NCBI GenBank assembly: GCA_009929775.1
Contig: RZZS01000018.1
Location: 1 to 38,871 of the forward strand
Origin: Alphaproteobacteria bacterium
GTDB lineage: Bacteria > Pseudomonadota > Alphaproteobacteria > Micavibrionales > Micavibrionaceae
Direction of reading: 5' to 3'
Length of the DNA: 38,871 bases
Shown: positions 25,400 to 35,514 of the stretch, piece after piece
How positions within the stretch are numbered: the first letter of the stretch is position 1
Layout of the letters: each line of letters opens with the position of its first letter
Made by a program: the position numbers and the translations under genes
Notes under the pieces: model-generated
Told to the model about the DNA's origin: nothing
The model's input: the letters and a program-made list of their open reading frames with translations, nothing else
The model's database searches: none

Positions 25400-26637
25400 C
25401 AATGATTCTGGGTATGTTTGCGGCCATGTCATCTGAGCCACCCCGGCGGGACCGCCTTACATTCATCGTTATTGGTATTGTGTTCCTGATCTTTCTTGAT
25501 CGGGTAGTTATGCAGGGCGACCGGCCGTACTTTCATCCGGAACAGCTTTACGGCCCGAAGGAAGCTGCGGAGACTTCTCCGCCCCTCGCTCTCCCTGTTG
25601 AGCCTGCACCGAAGTCAGTGGGTCCCGAGACTCTTCCCGACCCGATGACGCCCCACCAGTTTCACGAGGAGTTTCCGGAACTCGTGCCGGATCCTGTTCC
25701 GGAAGAAACTCTGCCCGTGGATCCAGGAGATCCGACCGGCCCGGATGTGCAGGAAATCGGTTTTACCGAAGTCGACGATTTGCGGATGTCGATCCGGATG
25801 ATCGACATCGCCCATCCGCCTGTGGATTCTGGCGTCAGAATTCAGATCCTTCCCGAGGCACCGGAGTCTGGCGCGGCCGCGTGGCAGCGCAACGCGGTGA
25901 AGGCGGATATTCCGAAGGGCATGCCCCGCATTGCGATAATTCTCGACGATGTCGGCGTGAACCGCTCGATGTCTGAGGCCGCGCTCGGATTGCCGGGGCC
26001 ACTCACGCTCGCGTTTTTGCCCTATGCGGAGGGTGTGGGAGCGATGGCAAGAGAGGCGCGCGGACGCGGGCATGAGCTTATGGTCCACATGCCGATGGAG
26101 CCGCTGAATGGCCATCTGGATCCCGGTCCGGGGGTTCTTCTCGCAGGGGCGGGCCGCGATTCCTTTATGGCAACGCTGGAAAAAAATCTCGGTGCCATCG
26201 AAGGGTATGTCGGAATCAACAACCATATGGGCAGCAAGCTGACGCAGGATCGCACGGCAATGGCGAACGTGATGGGCGAATTGCGTCGCCGCGGTCTTCT
26301 GTTTGTCGATTCAAAGACGATTCATTCGTCCTTAGCGGGGCAGACGGCGGCGGACTTCGAGGTACCATATGGCGTACGGGACGTGTTCCTTGACCATTAT
26401 CCCGATTTTCCATCCGTGATGGAGAGTCTGGCAAAACTTGAGGATATCGCTCTGGAACACGGCTCAGCGATCGGAATTGGTCATCCGAAGGCTGATACGA
26501 TCCGGGCGCTTTATGAATGGCTGCCGAGTCTGGAGGCGAAGGGCATCGCCCTCGCGCCGGTCAGCGCGGTCGTCAAGGCCCCGTCCCGCCCGGTCGTTGC
26601 CGCGAAAGTTCAAGAGCTTCCCTTGCCGCCCGAATGA
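25381..26637 (+). CDS. divergent polysaccharide deacetylase family protein (YibQ-type)
   Basis: A 418-residue protein with one N-terminal membrane anchor (about residues 26-38, after PRRDR), a long Pro/Glu-rich periplasmic linker to about 180 and a C-terminal NodB-like barrel. The family's variant motifs are seen: [10 protein letters not shown] (183-192), [52 protein letters not shown] and IGIGHPK. Relatives are thought to act on cell-wall or envelope polysaccharide, but the substrate is not established. An AGG ten bases before the ATG at 25381 is the only ribosome-binding hint. The ATG at 25426 (starting [10 protein letters not shown]) is a serious alternative start and would free the trpG promoter region. 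Its last 65 bases overlap the trpE end on the other strand. Confidence 0.85.
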   Translation: MIALSATMILGMFAAMSSEPPRRDRLTFIVIGIVFLIFLDRVVMQGDRPYFHPEQLYGPKEAAETSPPLALPVEPAPKSVGPETLPDPMTPHQFHEEFPELVPDPVPEETLPVDPGDPTGPDVQEIGFTEVDDLRMSIRMIDIAHPPVDSGVRIQILPEAPESGAAAWQRNAVKADIPKGMPRIAIILDDVGVNRSMSEAALGLPGPLTLAFLPYAEGVGAMAREARGRGHELMVHMPMEPLNGHLDPGPGVLLAGAGRDSFMATLEKNLGAIEGYVGINNHMGSKLTQDRTAMANVMGELRRRGLLFVDSKTIHSSLAGQTAADFEVPYGVRDVFLDHYPDFPSVMESLAKLEDIALEHGSAIGIGHPKADTIRALYEWLPSLEAKGIALAPVSAVVKAPSRPVVAAKVQELPLPPE

Positions 26638-28087
26638 GCGCCTGCGCCTTGTTGCGGCTTTCCTCAAATTCGGCTTCCGGAACGCTGTCGGCGACGATGC
26701 CGCCACTGGCCTGCACGGTCATTGTTCCGTTTCTGACGAGAGCAGTTCGCAGCGCGATGCAGGTGTCAAGGTCGCCGTCCGCCGAGAGGTAGCCGACACA
26801 GCCCGCGTAGTAGGATCGCCGGACGCTCTCAAGTTCATCGATGATTTCCATCGCCCGCACCTTTGGCGCTCCGCTGACCGTTCCCGCAGGAAATCCCGCG
26901 AAGAGAGCGTCCACCGCGTCGAAATCGGGCCGGAGACGACCCTCGACGTTGGACACGATGTGCATGACGTGAGAATAGTGCTCGATCTCAAACTCCTCAG
27001 TGACCTTGACCGAGCCGACTTCGGCGACCCGACCGACATCGTTGCGTCCGAGATCGAGCAGCATGAGGTGTTCGGCACGCTCCTTCGGGTCAGCGAGCAG
27101 GTCTTCGGCGAGTTCGCGGTCATCGGCGGGGGTCTTGCCGCGCGGGCGGGTCCCGGCGATGGGCCGGATCGTCACGGTGTGGTCGCGCACCCGAACCATG
27201 ATCTCCGGGCTTGAGCCGACGAGAGCGAAATCGTCCAGATTCAGGTAAAACAGGAACGGCGAGGGATTGACCCGCCGCAGGGCACGGTAGAGTTCGAATG
27301 CCGGTAAATCAAAGGGCATGGTGAAGCGCTGGCCGACGACGACCTGGAAAATTTCGCCCGCGCGGATGTAATCAATCGCCTTGCGGACCATGTCGCGGAA
27401 CGTTCCGGGTGCCATGTTCGAAGCAGCGGGCGGCTCGCCGGGCAGGGATGTTCTGCTTTCGGTCAGGGCGGGGTCGATAGCGCCTGCAAGTCGTGTCAAC
27501 GCTCCGTCGAGCTTCTCGCATGCCGTTTGATAGACTTGTTGCGCGCTCTCTGCCGAGCAGCCGGCGTGGCGGTACACGGGCGTCGCGAGGCAAACCATAT
27601 GTTTGACGTTGTCGAACATGACGAGCAATGTCGGGCGAACGAGGACGCTGTCCGGGATTCCAAGCGTGTCAGGATTGTCGTCCGGGATGTCTTCGATCAG
27701 CCGGACCATGTCGTAACCCATATAACCGAACAGGCCCGATTTTGCCATCGGCGGCAGACCATCCGGAACCGTATCGAGTTTCGATGCCGCCAAATGTGCG
27801 CGCAGGGACTCGAGCGGCGGAGAGGTTTCTTCCTTGCCGTTCACGCTGGCCTTGTCGTTCTCGCAGCTCCAGACGACGTCCGGGGCGAGCCCGATGGCAG
27901 AGTAGCGGCCAAGCATGGCACCGCCTTCCACAGACTCCAGCAGGAAGGAGTAGGGCTCGCGCCCGGCGAGCTTCAGGAAAGCGGATACGGTCGTTTCGAG
28001 GTCCGCCGCGACCCAGCGATAGACCAGCTGGGAACGCTTCGACCCGAAAGCCTGTTCAAATACCGGGAAATCCGGCTCGATTGACAC
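26573..28087 (-). CDS. trpE: anthranilate synthase component I
   Basis: Makes anthranilate from chorismate with ammonia from TrpG. The 504 residues comprise the N-terminal regulatory part, with the tryptophan-feedback element in FLLESVEGGAMLGRYS, and the chorismate-binding domain from about 230: IRAGEIFQVVVGQRF, NPSPFLFYLNL, VGSSPEIMV, RPIAGTRPRGKTPADDREL, LMLLDLGRNDVGRV, GTVSGAPKVRAMEIIDELE and VQASGGIVADSVPEAEF. The start at 28087 lies three bases after the PpiD-like stop, so both are probably one transcript. It is separated from trpGDC by the oppositely oriented deacetylase gene. No leader peptide with tandem Trp codons is evident. Confidence 0.97.
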   Translation of the reverse strand: MSIEPDFPVFEQAFGSKRSQLVYRWVAADLETTVSAFLKLAGREPYSFLLESVEGGAMLGRYSAIGLAPDVVWSCENDKASVNGKEETSPPLESLRAHLAASKLDTVPDGLPPMAKSGLFGYMGYDMVRLIEDIPDDNPDTLGIPDSVLVRPTLLVMFDNVKHMVCLATPVYRHAGCSAESAQQVYQTACEKLDGALTRLAGAIDPALTESRTSLPGEPPAASNMAPGTFRDMVRKAIDYIRAGEIFQVVVGQRFTMPFDLPAFELYRALRRVNPSPFLFYLNLDDFALVGSSPEIMVRVRDHTVTIRPIAGTRPRGKTPADDRELAEDLLADPKERAEHLMLLDLGRNDVGRVAEVGSVKVTEEFEIEHYSHVMHIVSNVEGRLRPDFDAVDALFAGFPAGTVSGAPKVRAMEIIDELESVRRSYYAGCVGYLSADGDLDTCIALRTALVRNGTMTVQASGGIVADSVPEAEFEESRNKAQALIRAAREALELSRQRPGGTGP

Positions 28088-28090
28088 GGG

Positions 28091-29875
28091 TCACTCCGTT
28101 TCGCCTTCGCCGCCATATGTCCGGCGAAGAAGATCTTCATTGACCTTGAGCTTGTAGTCTTCCGCCAATTTTCCGACCAGTGCGGTCAAAATTTCATTGG
28201 GAAGCTGTCGGGCAAGGTTCTGCTCCAGGGCGTCGAGCTGCTCGGTTTCGCTTTCATCCGGCTCGAGCAGATCGATCGCTGTTACACGGCCAAGAATGAA
28301 TCCGTCCTTCGATGGCGCCATGGCTGCCGTCCCGATCGGAACGTCGAAGAAACGGGCGCGAACCTGCGGGGTCAGCGATTCGCTGTCGCCGGTACGCGGA
28401 ACGCTTGCGGTCCGGACCTTGGCGCCGAAGCTTCCGGCTACTTCCTCCAGCGACTTTCCGGCCTCGAGAGAGACGAGGGCGGCATCGGCCTTGCTGGCGG
28501 CGGCGAGGCGTCTCTCGCGCTCGCGCCACTTTTCCGTGAGGTCTTTCCGCACGTCTTCAGGCGAGGGGTAATTGCGCGGCGCGACTTTGTCCGCGCGTAT
28601 GAAAATAAAACGCCCGTCAGACAGTTCGAGCACCGGGGCGACTTCGCCTTCCGTCAGGGAAAAGCCGGTTTCGAGAATTTTATCCCGATCGTTGGCGAAC
28701 CCGGATAGCGCGTCGTTTCCACTTGCATCTTTGCCGCTTGCGTCGGTCTCTGCGATCACCGTTGTTTCAAGCCCGTATTCCTCGATCGCGTCCTCCAGCG
28801 GCGCGCCGCCAGCGATCATGTCGTCGACGAGGTTGGCCTGTTCAAACATCTGGTCCGCGAGCAGGGTTTGAAGCCGCTCTTTCCCGAGTTCCTCCTTGAC
28901 CTCTTCGAACGGAGTGACCGATGGCGAGGTAATGCCGACGATCTCCAGGACGTGCCAGCCAAGTGGCGTTTCCAGGGGCCCGAGAATATCGCCTTCTCCG
29001 GCTGAGAACGCTGCGTCGGCGACGTCGTCCGGCAGTCCTCCACGTTCAAAACTCTGGGACTCGACATAGCCATCGGTCGAGCCGGTGACGTCTTTCACGG
29101 CCGTTTCCAGCGGGGTCCCCGCGTCCGCTTTTTCCTGAATCGCAAGGGCGTCGGCATGCGCGCCCACGATTGCCTGGGCTATGGAGCGGGTCTCCGGCTT
29201 CTCGAAGTAGGCGAGGCTTTCTTCGTACATCGCCTTTAACTCCTCTTCGCTGATGCCGATGGAACTCTCGACGTCTTCGGCGTCGATGAGGGCAACGGTG
29301 AACGAGCGTCGTTCGGGGATGGCGTAGCTTTCCATGACTGCCTGATAGAACAGTTCAAGGTCTTCGTCGGTCGGTTCATCGATGTCTTTTGCGTCGGCGT
29401 TTGCGACGGCAAAATATTCAACCTGTCGGACTTCATTTGAAAAGGCATAGAGATCCCGAACAAGCGGGTCGGGAATGACGCGCGCGCCGGCGAGAATTGC
29501 CTGCTGCAAGATCTGGTTCGTCATTTTTTGTGCTGCGACCTCTTTGTCCGATACGTAAATGCCGAATTTCTGAGCCTCTCGCCGAAGGAGGCGGTCTTGC
29601 GCCTCACTCATAAGAATCTGATGAATATAGCCTACGCGGTATGCCGTCTGCGGATCGAGACCCTGCTGGCGAAGGATTTGCGACACCGTGCGGTCGAAGT
29701 GACGAATGGAGATCGTCTCGCGCCCGATTTTGGCAACGTCTGTAGAAGCCACGCCCCCACGGAAATAGCCGCCCACATCCATCAGCACGAGTCCCGCAAC
29801 GTCCATGACGAGCAAACCGAAGAGAACGAATTTGATGATATGTGAATGTGCGCCGCTGCGCATTGCCTGCAACAT
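28091..29875 (-). CDS. PpiD/SurA-like membrane-anchored peptidyl-prolyl isomerase
   Basis: A periplasmic foldase of 594 residues anchored by one N-terminal helix (about 13-34). The SurA_N-type chaperone domain follows (RETISIRHFDRTVSQILRQQG, about 50-170), then a parvulin-like domain (about 225-325, closing LETPLGWHVLEIVGI) and a C-terminal chaperone part. Residues around the isomerase active site look degenerate, as in many PpiD proteins, so it may be mainly a chaperone. A short Ser/Gly/Asp repeat (DASGKDASGND, about 380) forms a linker. The start at 29875 has AGAGGAAG upstream. It shares a 140-base gap with tpiA, which faces away, and its stop is three bases before trpE, as in other alphaproteobacteria. 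Confidence 0.9.
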   Translation of the reverse strand: MLQAMRSGAHSHIIKFVLFGLLVMDVAGLVLMDVGGYFRGGVASTDVAKIGRETISIRHFDRTVSQILRQQGLDPQTAYRVGYIHQILMSEAQDRLLRREAQKFGIYVSDKEVAAQKMTNQILQQAILAGARVIPDPLVRDLYAFSNEVRQVEYFAVANADAKDIDEPTDEDLELFYQAVMESYAIPERRSFTVALIDAEDVESSIGISEEELKAMYEESLAYFEKPETRSIAQAIVGAHADALAIQEKADAGTPLETAVKDVTGSTDGYVESQSFERGGLPDDVADAAFSAGEGDILGPLETPLGWHVLEIVGITSPSVTPFEEVKEELGKERLQTLLADQMFEQANLVDDMIAGGAPLEDAIEEYGLETTVIAETDASGKDASGNDALSGFANDRDKILETGFSLTEGEVAPVLELSDGRFIFIRADKVAPRNYPSPEDVRKDLTEKWRERERRLAAASKADAALVSLEAGKSLEEVAGSFGAKVRTASVPRTGDSESLTPQVRARFFDVPIGTAAMAPSKDGFILGRVTAIDLLEPDESETEQLDALEQNLARQLPNEILTALVGKLAEDYKLKVNEDLLRRTYGGEGETE

Positions 29876-30015
29876 AGCCGGTTCTTCCTCTGGTAAAAAG
29901 CACAGGCAATATAAAGGCCCGGCAGGTATCGGGCAACAGGTGATTGCAATTCTTGCCCAATGGCGTTAAACATCACTGCGGCTTCCCGGACGGTACAAAC
30001 GAGACAGGCAGGACC

Positions 30016-30771
30016 ATGAAAAAACTGATCGCTGGAAACTGGAAAATGAACGGGTCGATATTGTCGGCTCAGGAGCTGACGAAGGCCGTGATCGACGGGA
30101 TCGAGAGGGATCAGTCGATCCTGTCCCGCGCCGATTTCGTCGTTTGTCCGCCGTTTCTGCATCTGGAGCGCGTCAAGACCGAGGTTCGTCACGGCGACCA
30201 GCCGGTTTCGATCGGGGCTCAAGACTGTGCGCTGACAGACGACGGCGCCTATACAGGCGACGTGTCGGCGGCCATGCTGAAGGATTTCGGTTGTGACTAT
30301 GTGATTCTGGGACATTCCGAGCGGCGTCAATACCACAAGGAAACCGACGAGGTCATCGCCGCCAAGGCGATCAAGGCCCATGAAAGCGGCCTGATTGCCA
30401 TTATCTGCGTCGGCGAGCTTGAGAGCGAACGCGAGGCGGGGCGCGAAAAGGACGTCGTAAGGGCGCAGCTTGCCAAAGCCGTTCCGGCGGGCGCGACGGC
30501 GGCCAATACGGTGATCGCCTACGAACCGGTCTGGGCGATCGGCACCGGCAAGACCGCGACGCCGGAAGACGTTAAAGAAATGCACAGCTTTATCCGGGCT
30601 GAACTTGCGGAAAAGATTGAAGATTCGACGCAGGTGCGTATTCTGTACGGTGGTTCTGTCAAACCGGATAATGCGAAGGAATTGTTTGCTGTTCCGAATG
30701 TCGACGGCGCTCTCATCGGAGGGGCGTCTCTCAAGGCGGAGCAATATCTGGCAATCGCGAAAGCTTCCTGA
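30016..30771 (+). CDS. tpiA: triosephosphate isomerase
   Basis: Interconverts dihydroxyacetone phosphate and glyceraldehyde 3-phosphate. With the ATG at 30016, preceded by AGGCAGG, it is 251 residues beginning MKKLIAGNWKMNGS (Asn8 and Lys10). The electrophilic His100 is in ILGHSERRQ, the catalytic base Glu170 in AYEPVWAIGTGK (flexible loop), and YGGSVKPDN binds phosphate. The longer reading from 29944 only adds leader sequence. It opens the tpiA-secG-pyrG group. Confidence 0.98.
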   Translation: MKKLIAGNWKMNGSILSAQELTKAVIDGIERDQSILSRADFVVCPPFLHLERVKTEVRHGDQPVSIGAQDCALTDDGAYTGDVSAAMLKDFGCDYVILGHSERRQYHKETDEVIAAKAIKAHESGLIAIICVGELESEREAGREKDVVRAQLAKAVPAGATAANTVIAYEPVWAIGTGKTATPEDVKEMHSFIRAELAEKIEDSTQVRILYGGSVKPDNAKELFAVPNVDGALIGGASLKAEQYLAIAKAS

Positions 30772-30787
30772 CAGGAATAAACGGTAA

Positions 30788-31156
30788 ATGGAACAGGTCG
30801 TACTCGTTATACATCTTATGCTGGCCCTTGCCATTATAGGGCTCGTTCTTATCCAGCGCTCCGAAGGGGGAGGGCTCGGCATTGGCGGAGGCGGTCTGGG
30901 CCAGTTCGCCAGCGCGCGGGCGACGGCGAACGTTCTTACACGGGCCACCGCGGTCTGCGCCGGTTGTTTCTTCGTGACGAGTTTAACGCTCGCCTGGCTT
31001 GCCGGGACGCACACGGGCGGGCAGGGGATTCTTGAGAATCTTCCCGAAGACAAGCCCGCCGCCGTTTCCATGGAAGGGGCGACAGACGACTCCGCGGCAC
31101 CCGCGGCGGAGGACGAAACCCAACCGAAGGCACCCTCGGCTCCCATATCGAACTAG
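30788..31156 (+). CDS. secG: protein translocase subunit SecG
   Basis: Small subunit of the SecYEG channel. The 122 residues have two membrane segments (about 3-21 and 52-72) joined by a Gly-rich cytoplasmic loop (QRSEGGGLGIGGGGLGQF), with the conserved RATANVLTRAT before the second helix. A long acidic, Ala/Pro-rich C-terminal tail follows, as in many alphaproteobacteria. It lies 16 bases after tpiA and 12 before pyrG. Confidence 0.95.
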   Translation: MEQVVLVIHLMLALAIIGLVLIQRSEGGGLGIGGGGLGQFASARATANVLTRATAVCAGCFFVTSLTLAWLAGTHTGGQGILENLPEDKPAAVSMEGATDDSAAPAAEDETQPKAPSAPISN

Positions 31157-32800
<1,644 letters not shown>

Positions 32801-32827
32801 GTGTGATTGCATATGTGCTTGCGTATT

Positions 32828-32845
32828 GCTATTTTATGTGATAGC
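32828..32845. promoter_or_regulatory. possible operator of the PIN/RHH module
   Basis: GCTAT at 32828-32832 and ATAGC at 32841-32845 are inverted repeats eight bases apart in an AT-rich patch 19 bases before the PIN gene. Just upstream TTGCATAT (32807-32814) and TTGCGTAT (32819-32826) repeat with a 12-base period. Ribbon-helix-helix antitoxins commonly bind such small repeats at their own promoters. The assignment is inference. Confidence 0.3.
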
Positions 32846-32863
32846 TTATAGGAAGATTGACCC

Positions 32864-33301
32864 ATGAAGGCCGTTATCGACACGAATATTTTTGTCGGGG
32901 CGATTATGAAATCCGGCGGCATTGATCGAAAGGTGCTCGAAGACTGCTTCAAGGGAGAAATCACGCCGCTCATGGGCGATGCCTTGTATTTCGAATACGA
33001 AAGTCTCCTTCACCGGGAGTGGCTGTATGAGAATTCATTGCTGTCGTCTTTCGAACGGGAAGCGTTTCTGGACGATCTGATGTCCATATGCCGCTGGGTG
33101 GATGTTCACTATCGCTGGCGGCCGAACCTGCGGGACGAAGGCGACAATCACGTCGTTGAACTCGCGCTTGCGGGCGGGGCGGAACGGATCGTTACATGGA
33201 ACCGGAAGGACTTCCGTGGCGGGGATTTGATGTTCGACCAGTTGCGCATCATCACACCGGCCGATTACTTGAAAGAAAGGGCAGGACAATGGCGACGCTG
33301 A
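32864..33301 (+). CDS. PIN-domain protein, probable toxin of a type II toxin-antitoxin pair
   Basis: A 145-residue PIN-domain protein, likely a metal-dependent ribonuclease. The family's acidic residues are seen: Asp6 in KAVIDTNIFVGA, Glu44/Glu46 in FEYESLL, and Asp94 with Glu99 in EGDNHVVELALAGGAERIVTWNRKDF, the last being the characteristic C-terminal signature. An AGGAAG ribosome-binding site precedes the ATG. Its last 13 bases overlap the ribbon-helix-helix gene, so the toxin would be translated first, the reverse of the most common order. The target RNA is unknown. A housekeeping nuclease is less likely given the paired partner. Confidence 0.85.
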   Translation: MKAVIDTNIFVGAIMKSGGIDRKVLEDCFKGEITPLMGDALYFEYESLLHREWLYENSLLSSFEREAFLDDLMSICRWVDVHYRWRPNLRDEGDNHVVELALAGGAERIVTWNRKDFRGGDLMFDQLRIITPADYLKERAGQWRR

Positions 33302-33582
33302 CCATACGGATACCGGAAGACAAGGCCGAACGGCTCAAGGAACTGGCGGCGCAACGCGGCATCAGTGTTAACAAGCTGTTCGACGAATGGGCGACGATGG
33401 CGATTTCCGAATTCGACGCGCATTCGCGGTTCCTCGCCCGCGCCGCGCGCGGATCGCGGGAAAGGGGGCTCTCGATGCTCGCGGAACTCGAGCGCCGTGA
33501 CGCGCAGGCCTCGACGCCGCAAGGGTTTCACGAGGCTGAAACGCCCTGGGATGCCGAAGGGTCACGCAATCCTTCAAAATAA
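33289..33582 (+). CDS. ribbon-helix-helix protein, probable antitoxin
   Basis: A 97-residue protein opening MATLTIRIPEDKAERLKEL. This is a beta strand and helix pattern typical of CopG/Arc-type ribbon-helix-helix DNA-binding proteins, followed by AAQRGISVNKLFDEWATMAI as the second helix. The C-terminal half is charged and probably wraps the toxin. The ATG at 33289 is inside the end of the PIN gene. An open frame from 33196 merely runs through that gene. It likely neutralises the PIN protein and represses the pair. Confidence 0.82.
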   Translation: MATLTIRIPEDKAERLKELAAQRGISVNKLFDEWATMAISEFDAHSRFLARAARGSRERGLSMLAELERRDAQASTPQGFHEAETPWDAEGSRNPSK

Positions 33583-33598
33583 TAACGGCTCGCGTTTT

Positions 33599-33628
33599 CG
33601 CGGAATCCGGTGTAGACCGGGTTCCGCG
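33599..33628. repeat. strong hairpin between antitoxin and hydrolase genes
   Basis: A 13-base stem (33599-33611 with 33616-33628) has one T:G wobble and a four-base loop GTAG. It is preceded by a small CGCG-TTTT-CGCG hairpin. There is no T tail on either strand, so it is not a textbook terminator. It may be a short palindromic repeat, a processing or barrier structure, or an end point for the toxin-antitoxin message. Confidence 0.5.
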
Positions 33629-33669
33629 GCTGAGATGGCGTTACCGTCCACTCTTTTCAGGAGAATCGT

Positions 33670-34575
33670 ATGTTGAGAGACGGGCTTACGCTCGCGCTTA
33701 AGGTCGTGGATCCGGGTTTTCCGGTTGCGTCGGCGGATGAAGTGCTTGCGCAACTTAAGGCGCGGATTCATGAAGCCGCCACCGACGGCGCGGATATTCT
33801 GGTGCTGCCGGAATATTTCTGCGAGCAATGGCTTCAATATGCGCCGTACGATTTGCCGAGAACCAGCCAGATCGCGTGGATGGCGGAAGAGGCGCTGCAA
33901 ATTCTTCCCGCTGTCGCGGGGGCCGCGCGTGCGGCGGGAATTGCCCTGCTCGCGGGAACCGTTCCCCACGCGACGGAACCGGGAACCTATGTCAATCGCG
34001 CCTGGATGTTCTTTCCGGATCGCGAGCCCGTTTATCATGATAAGCTCGAGCTCATCGGTTCGGAGACCGATCCGGCTTGCTGGCAGGTCGTGCGTGGAGA
34101 TTCGGTTTCTGTTTTCGAATGGCGCGGCTACCGGCTCGCCATACTCGTATGTCTGGATATCGAGCTTCCGGCCTTGTCGCCGATTCTCGCGCGCGAGGAC
34201 GTGGATTTGGTCCTCGTTCCTTCCCAGACGGAAATGCCCTCGGGGTTCTGCCGGGTCTTCGGCTGTGCGAGGGCGCGCGCCATCGAGCTTATGGCGGCGG
34301 TCGCCGTTGTCGGCGGGGCCGGTATTCCCGTTATTGCAGGCGATCCGGTGATTCCGGGCTATGTCGGCGGCGCGGCCGTCTACCTGCCCTGTGAGATGGA
34401 GCTCGGCGGCAACGGCGTGTTCGTTGAAACGGCCTCGATGAGTCAGGCGCCGGAGGGACTGGTCTACGCGGTCGACGTGCCGCTTGCGGCCATCCGTGCG
34501 TTGCGCCGGTCCGGGCGTGCCGAAGTCTGGCCGGGGAGCTGGGACGGGGCGCATATTCAGGTGAGGCGGTATTAG
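33670..34575 (+). CDS. nitrilase-superfamily carbon-nitrogen hydrolase
   Basis: A 301-residue hydrolase of the CN_hydrolase fold, which cleaves amides or nitriles through a Glu-Lys-Cys triad. These are Glu48 in ILVLPEYF, Lys125 in VYHDKLEL and Cys161 in LAILVCLDIELP. The rest of the core (GADILVLPEY, GIALLAGTVPH, DLVLVPSQTE, CARARAIELMAAVAVV) is normal. The ATG at 33670 follows AGGAG. It has no pathway neighbours: a toxin-antitoxin pair lies upstream and kdsA downstream. The substrate is therefore unknown. Candidates are an aliphatic amide, an omega-amide or a carbamoyl compound. Confidence 0.87.
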   Translation: MLRDGLTLALKVVDPGFPVASADEVLAQLKARIHEAATDGADILVLPEYFCEQWLQYAPYDLPRTSQIAWMAEEALQILPAVAGAARAAGIALLAGTVPHATEPGTYVNRAWMFFPDREPVYHDKLELIGSETDPACWQVVRGDSVSVFEWRGYRLAILVCLDIELPALSPILAREDVDLVLVPSQTEMPSGFCRVFGCARARAIELMAAVAVVGGAGIPVIAGDPVIPGYVGGAAVYLPCEMELGGNGVFVETASMSQAPEGLVYAVDVPLAAIRALRRSGRAEVWPGSWDGAHIQVRRY

Positions 34576-34661
34576 TTCAACCCCGGAAAATCTTTGCGGA
34601 CGCGCGCGGTTTGAATTACATCTAGAACCCGGGCATCGCTAACAAACAGGCTCGCTTACCC

Positions 34662-35510
34662 ATGACCACCACGCATCATACGATTCCGGTTGGCGGCATT
34701 AAAATCGCCAATAATCTCCCCTTCGCGCTCATCGCAGGGCCGTGCCAGCTTGAGGGCAGGGATCATGCGTTCGATATCTGCGGCGCTTTGAAGGAGCTCT
34801 GTCTGAAGCTGGGCGTGCCGTATGTATTCAAAGCGTCCTTCGACAAGGCGAACCGGACTTCGCTCAAGGGCAAGCGTGGTCTTGGCCTTGAGGCCAGCCT
34901 TTCAATTTTTCGGGACATTCGCAAGGAGTTCGGCGTTCCCGTCATTACGGACGTGCACCTGCCGGACCAGTGCGCGGAGGTCGCGCAGGCCGTCGATATT
35001 CTGCAGATCCCCGCTTTCCTGTGCCGTCAGACCGACCTGTTGTTGGCGGCGGGCGAGACCGGCAAGCCGATTAACGTCAAAAAAGGCCAGTTTCTTGCGC
35101 CGTGGGACATGAAGAACGTCGCCGAAAAAATCGCCAGTAGCGGAAACCGCGACATTATGCTCTGCGAGCGCGGGGCGAGTTTCGGCTATAACACCCTTGT
35201 CTCGGACATGCGCGCACTGCCGATCATGAAGGAGACCGGTTATCCGGTTGTGTTCGACGCCACCCATTCTGTCCAGCAACCGGGCGGCAAGGGATCCTCG
35301 AGCGGCGGCGACCGGACGATGGTCCCGGTTCTGGCGCGCGCGGCCGTGGCAATCGGTGTGGCCGCCGTCTTCATGGAAACCCACCCGGACCCGGACAACG
35401 CCCCTTCGGACGGGCCGAACATGGTGAAGCTTGCCGATATGCCGGGCGTTCTTGAGACGCTCAAGGCTTTTGATGAGGTGGCGAAGGCCGCAGTAGTCAG
35501 CAGGTTTTGA
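34662..35510 (+). CDS. kdsA: 3-deoxy-8-phosphooctulonate synthase
   Basis: Condenses arabinose 5-phosphate with phosphoenolpyruvate to Kdo 8-phosphate for the lipopolysaccharide inner core. The 282 residues contain [55 protein letters not shown] in pieces, [38 protein letters not shown] and [12 protein letters not shown] Cys at position 28 in GPC, where the E. coli enzyme has Asn, points to the metal-dependent class. In alphaproteobacteria it usually lies between pyrG and eno. Confidence 0.97.
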   Translation: MTTTHHTIPVGGIKIANNLPFALIAGPCQLEGRDHAFDICGALKELCLKLGVPYVFKASFDKANRTSLKGKRGLGLEASLSIFRDIRKEFGVPVITDVHLPDQCAEVAQAVDILQIPAFLCRQTDLLLAAGETGKPINVKKGQFLAPWDMKNVAEKIASSGNRDIMLCERGASFGYNTLVSDMRALPIMKETGYPVVFDATHSVQQPGGKGSSSGGDRTMVPVLARAAVAIGVAAVFMETHPDPDNAPSDGPNMVKLADMPGVLETLKAFDEVAKAAVVSRF

Positions 35511-35514
35511 GTAG

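Noticed and set aside
29782-31146. 454-codon minus-strand open frame opposite tpiA and secG
   Set aside because: It covers two well-supported genes plus their spacer, shows low-quality protein composition and matches no family. It is a GC-rich antisense shadow.
33574-34554. 326-codon minus-strand open frame opposite the hydrolase
   Set aside because: Very Arg/His-rich antisense reading of a gene with an intact catalytic triad on the plus strand.
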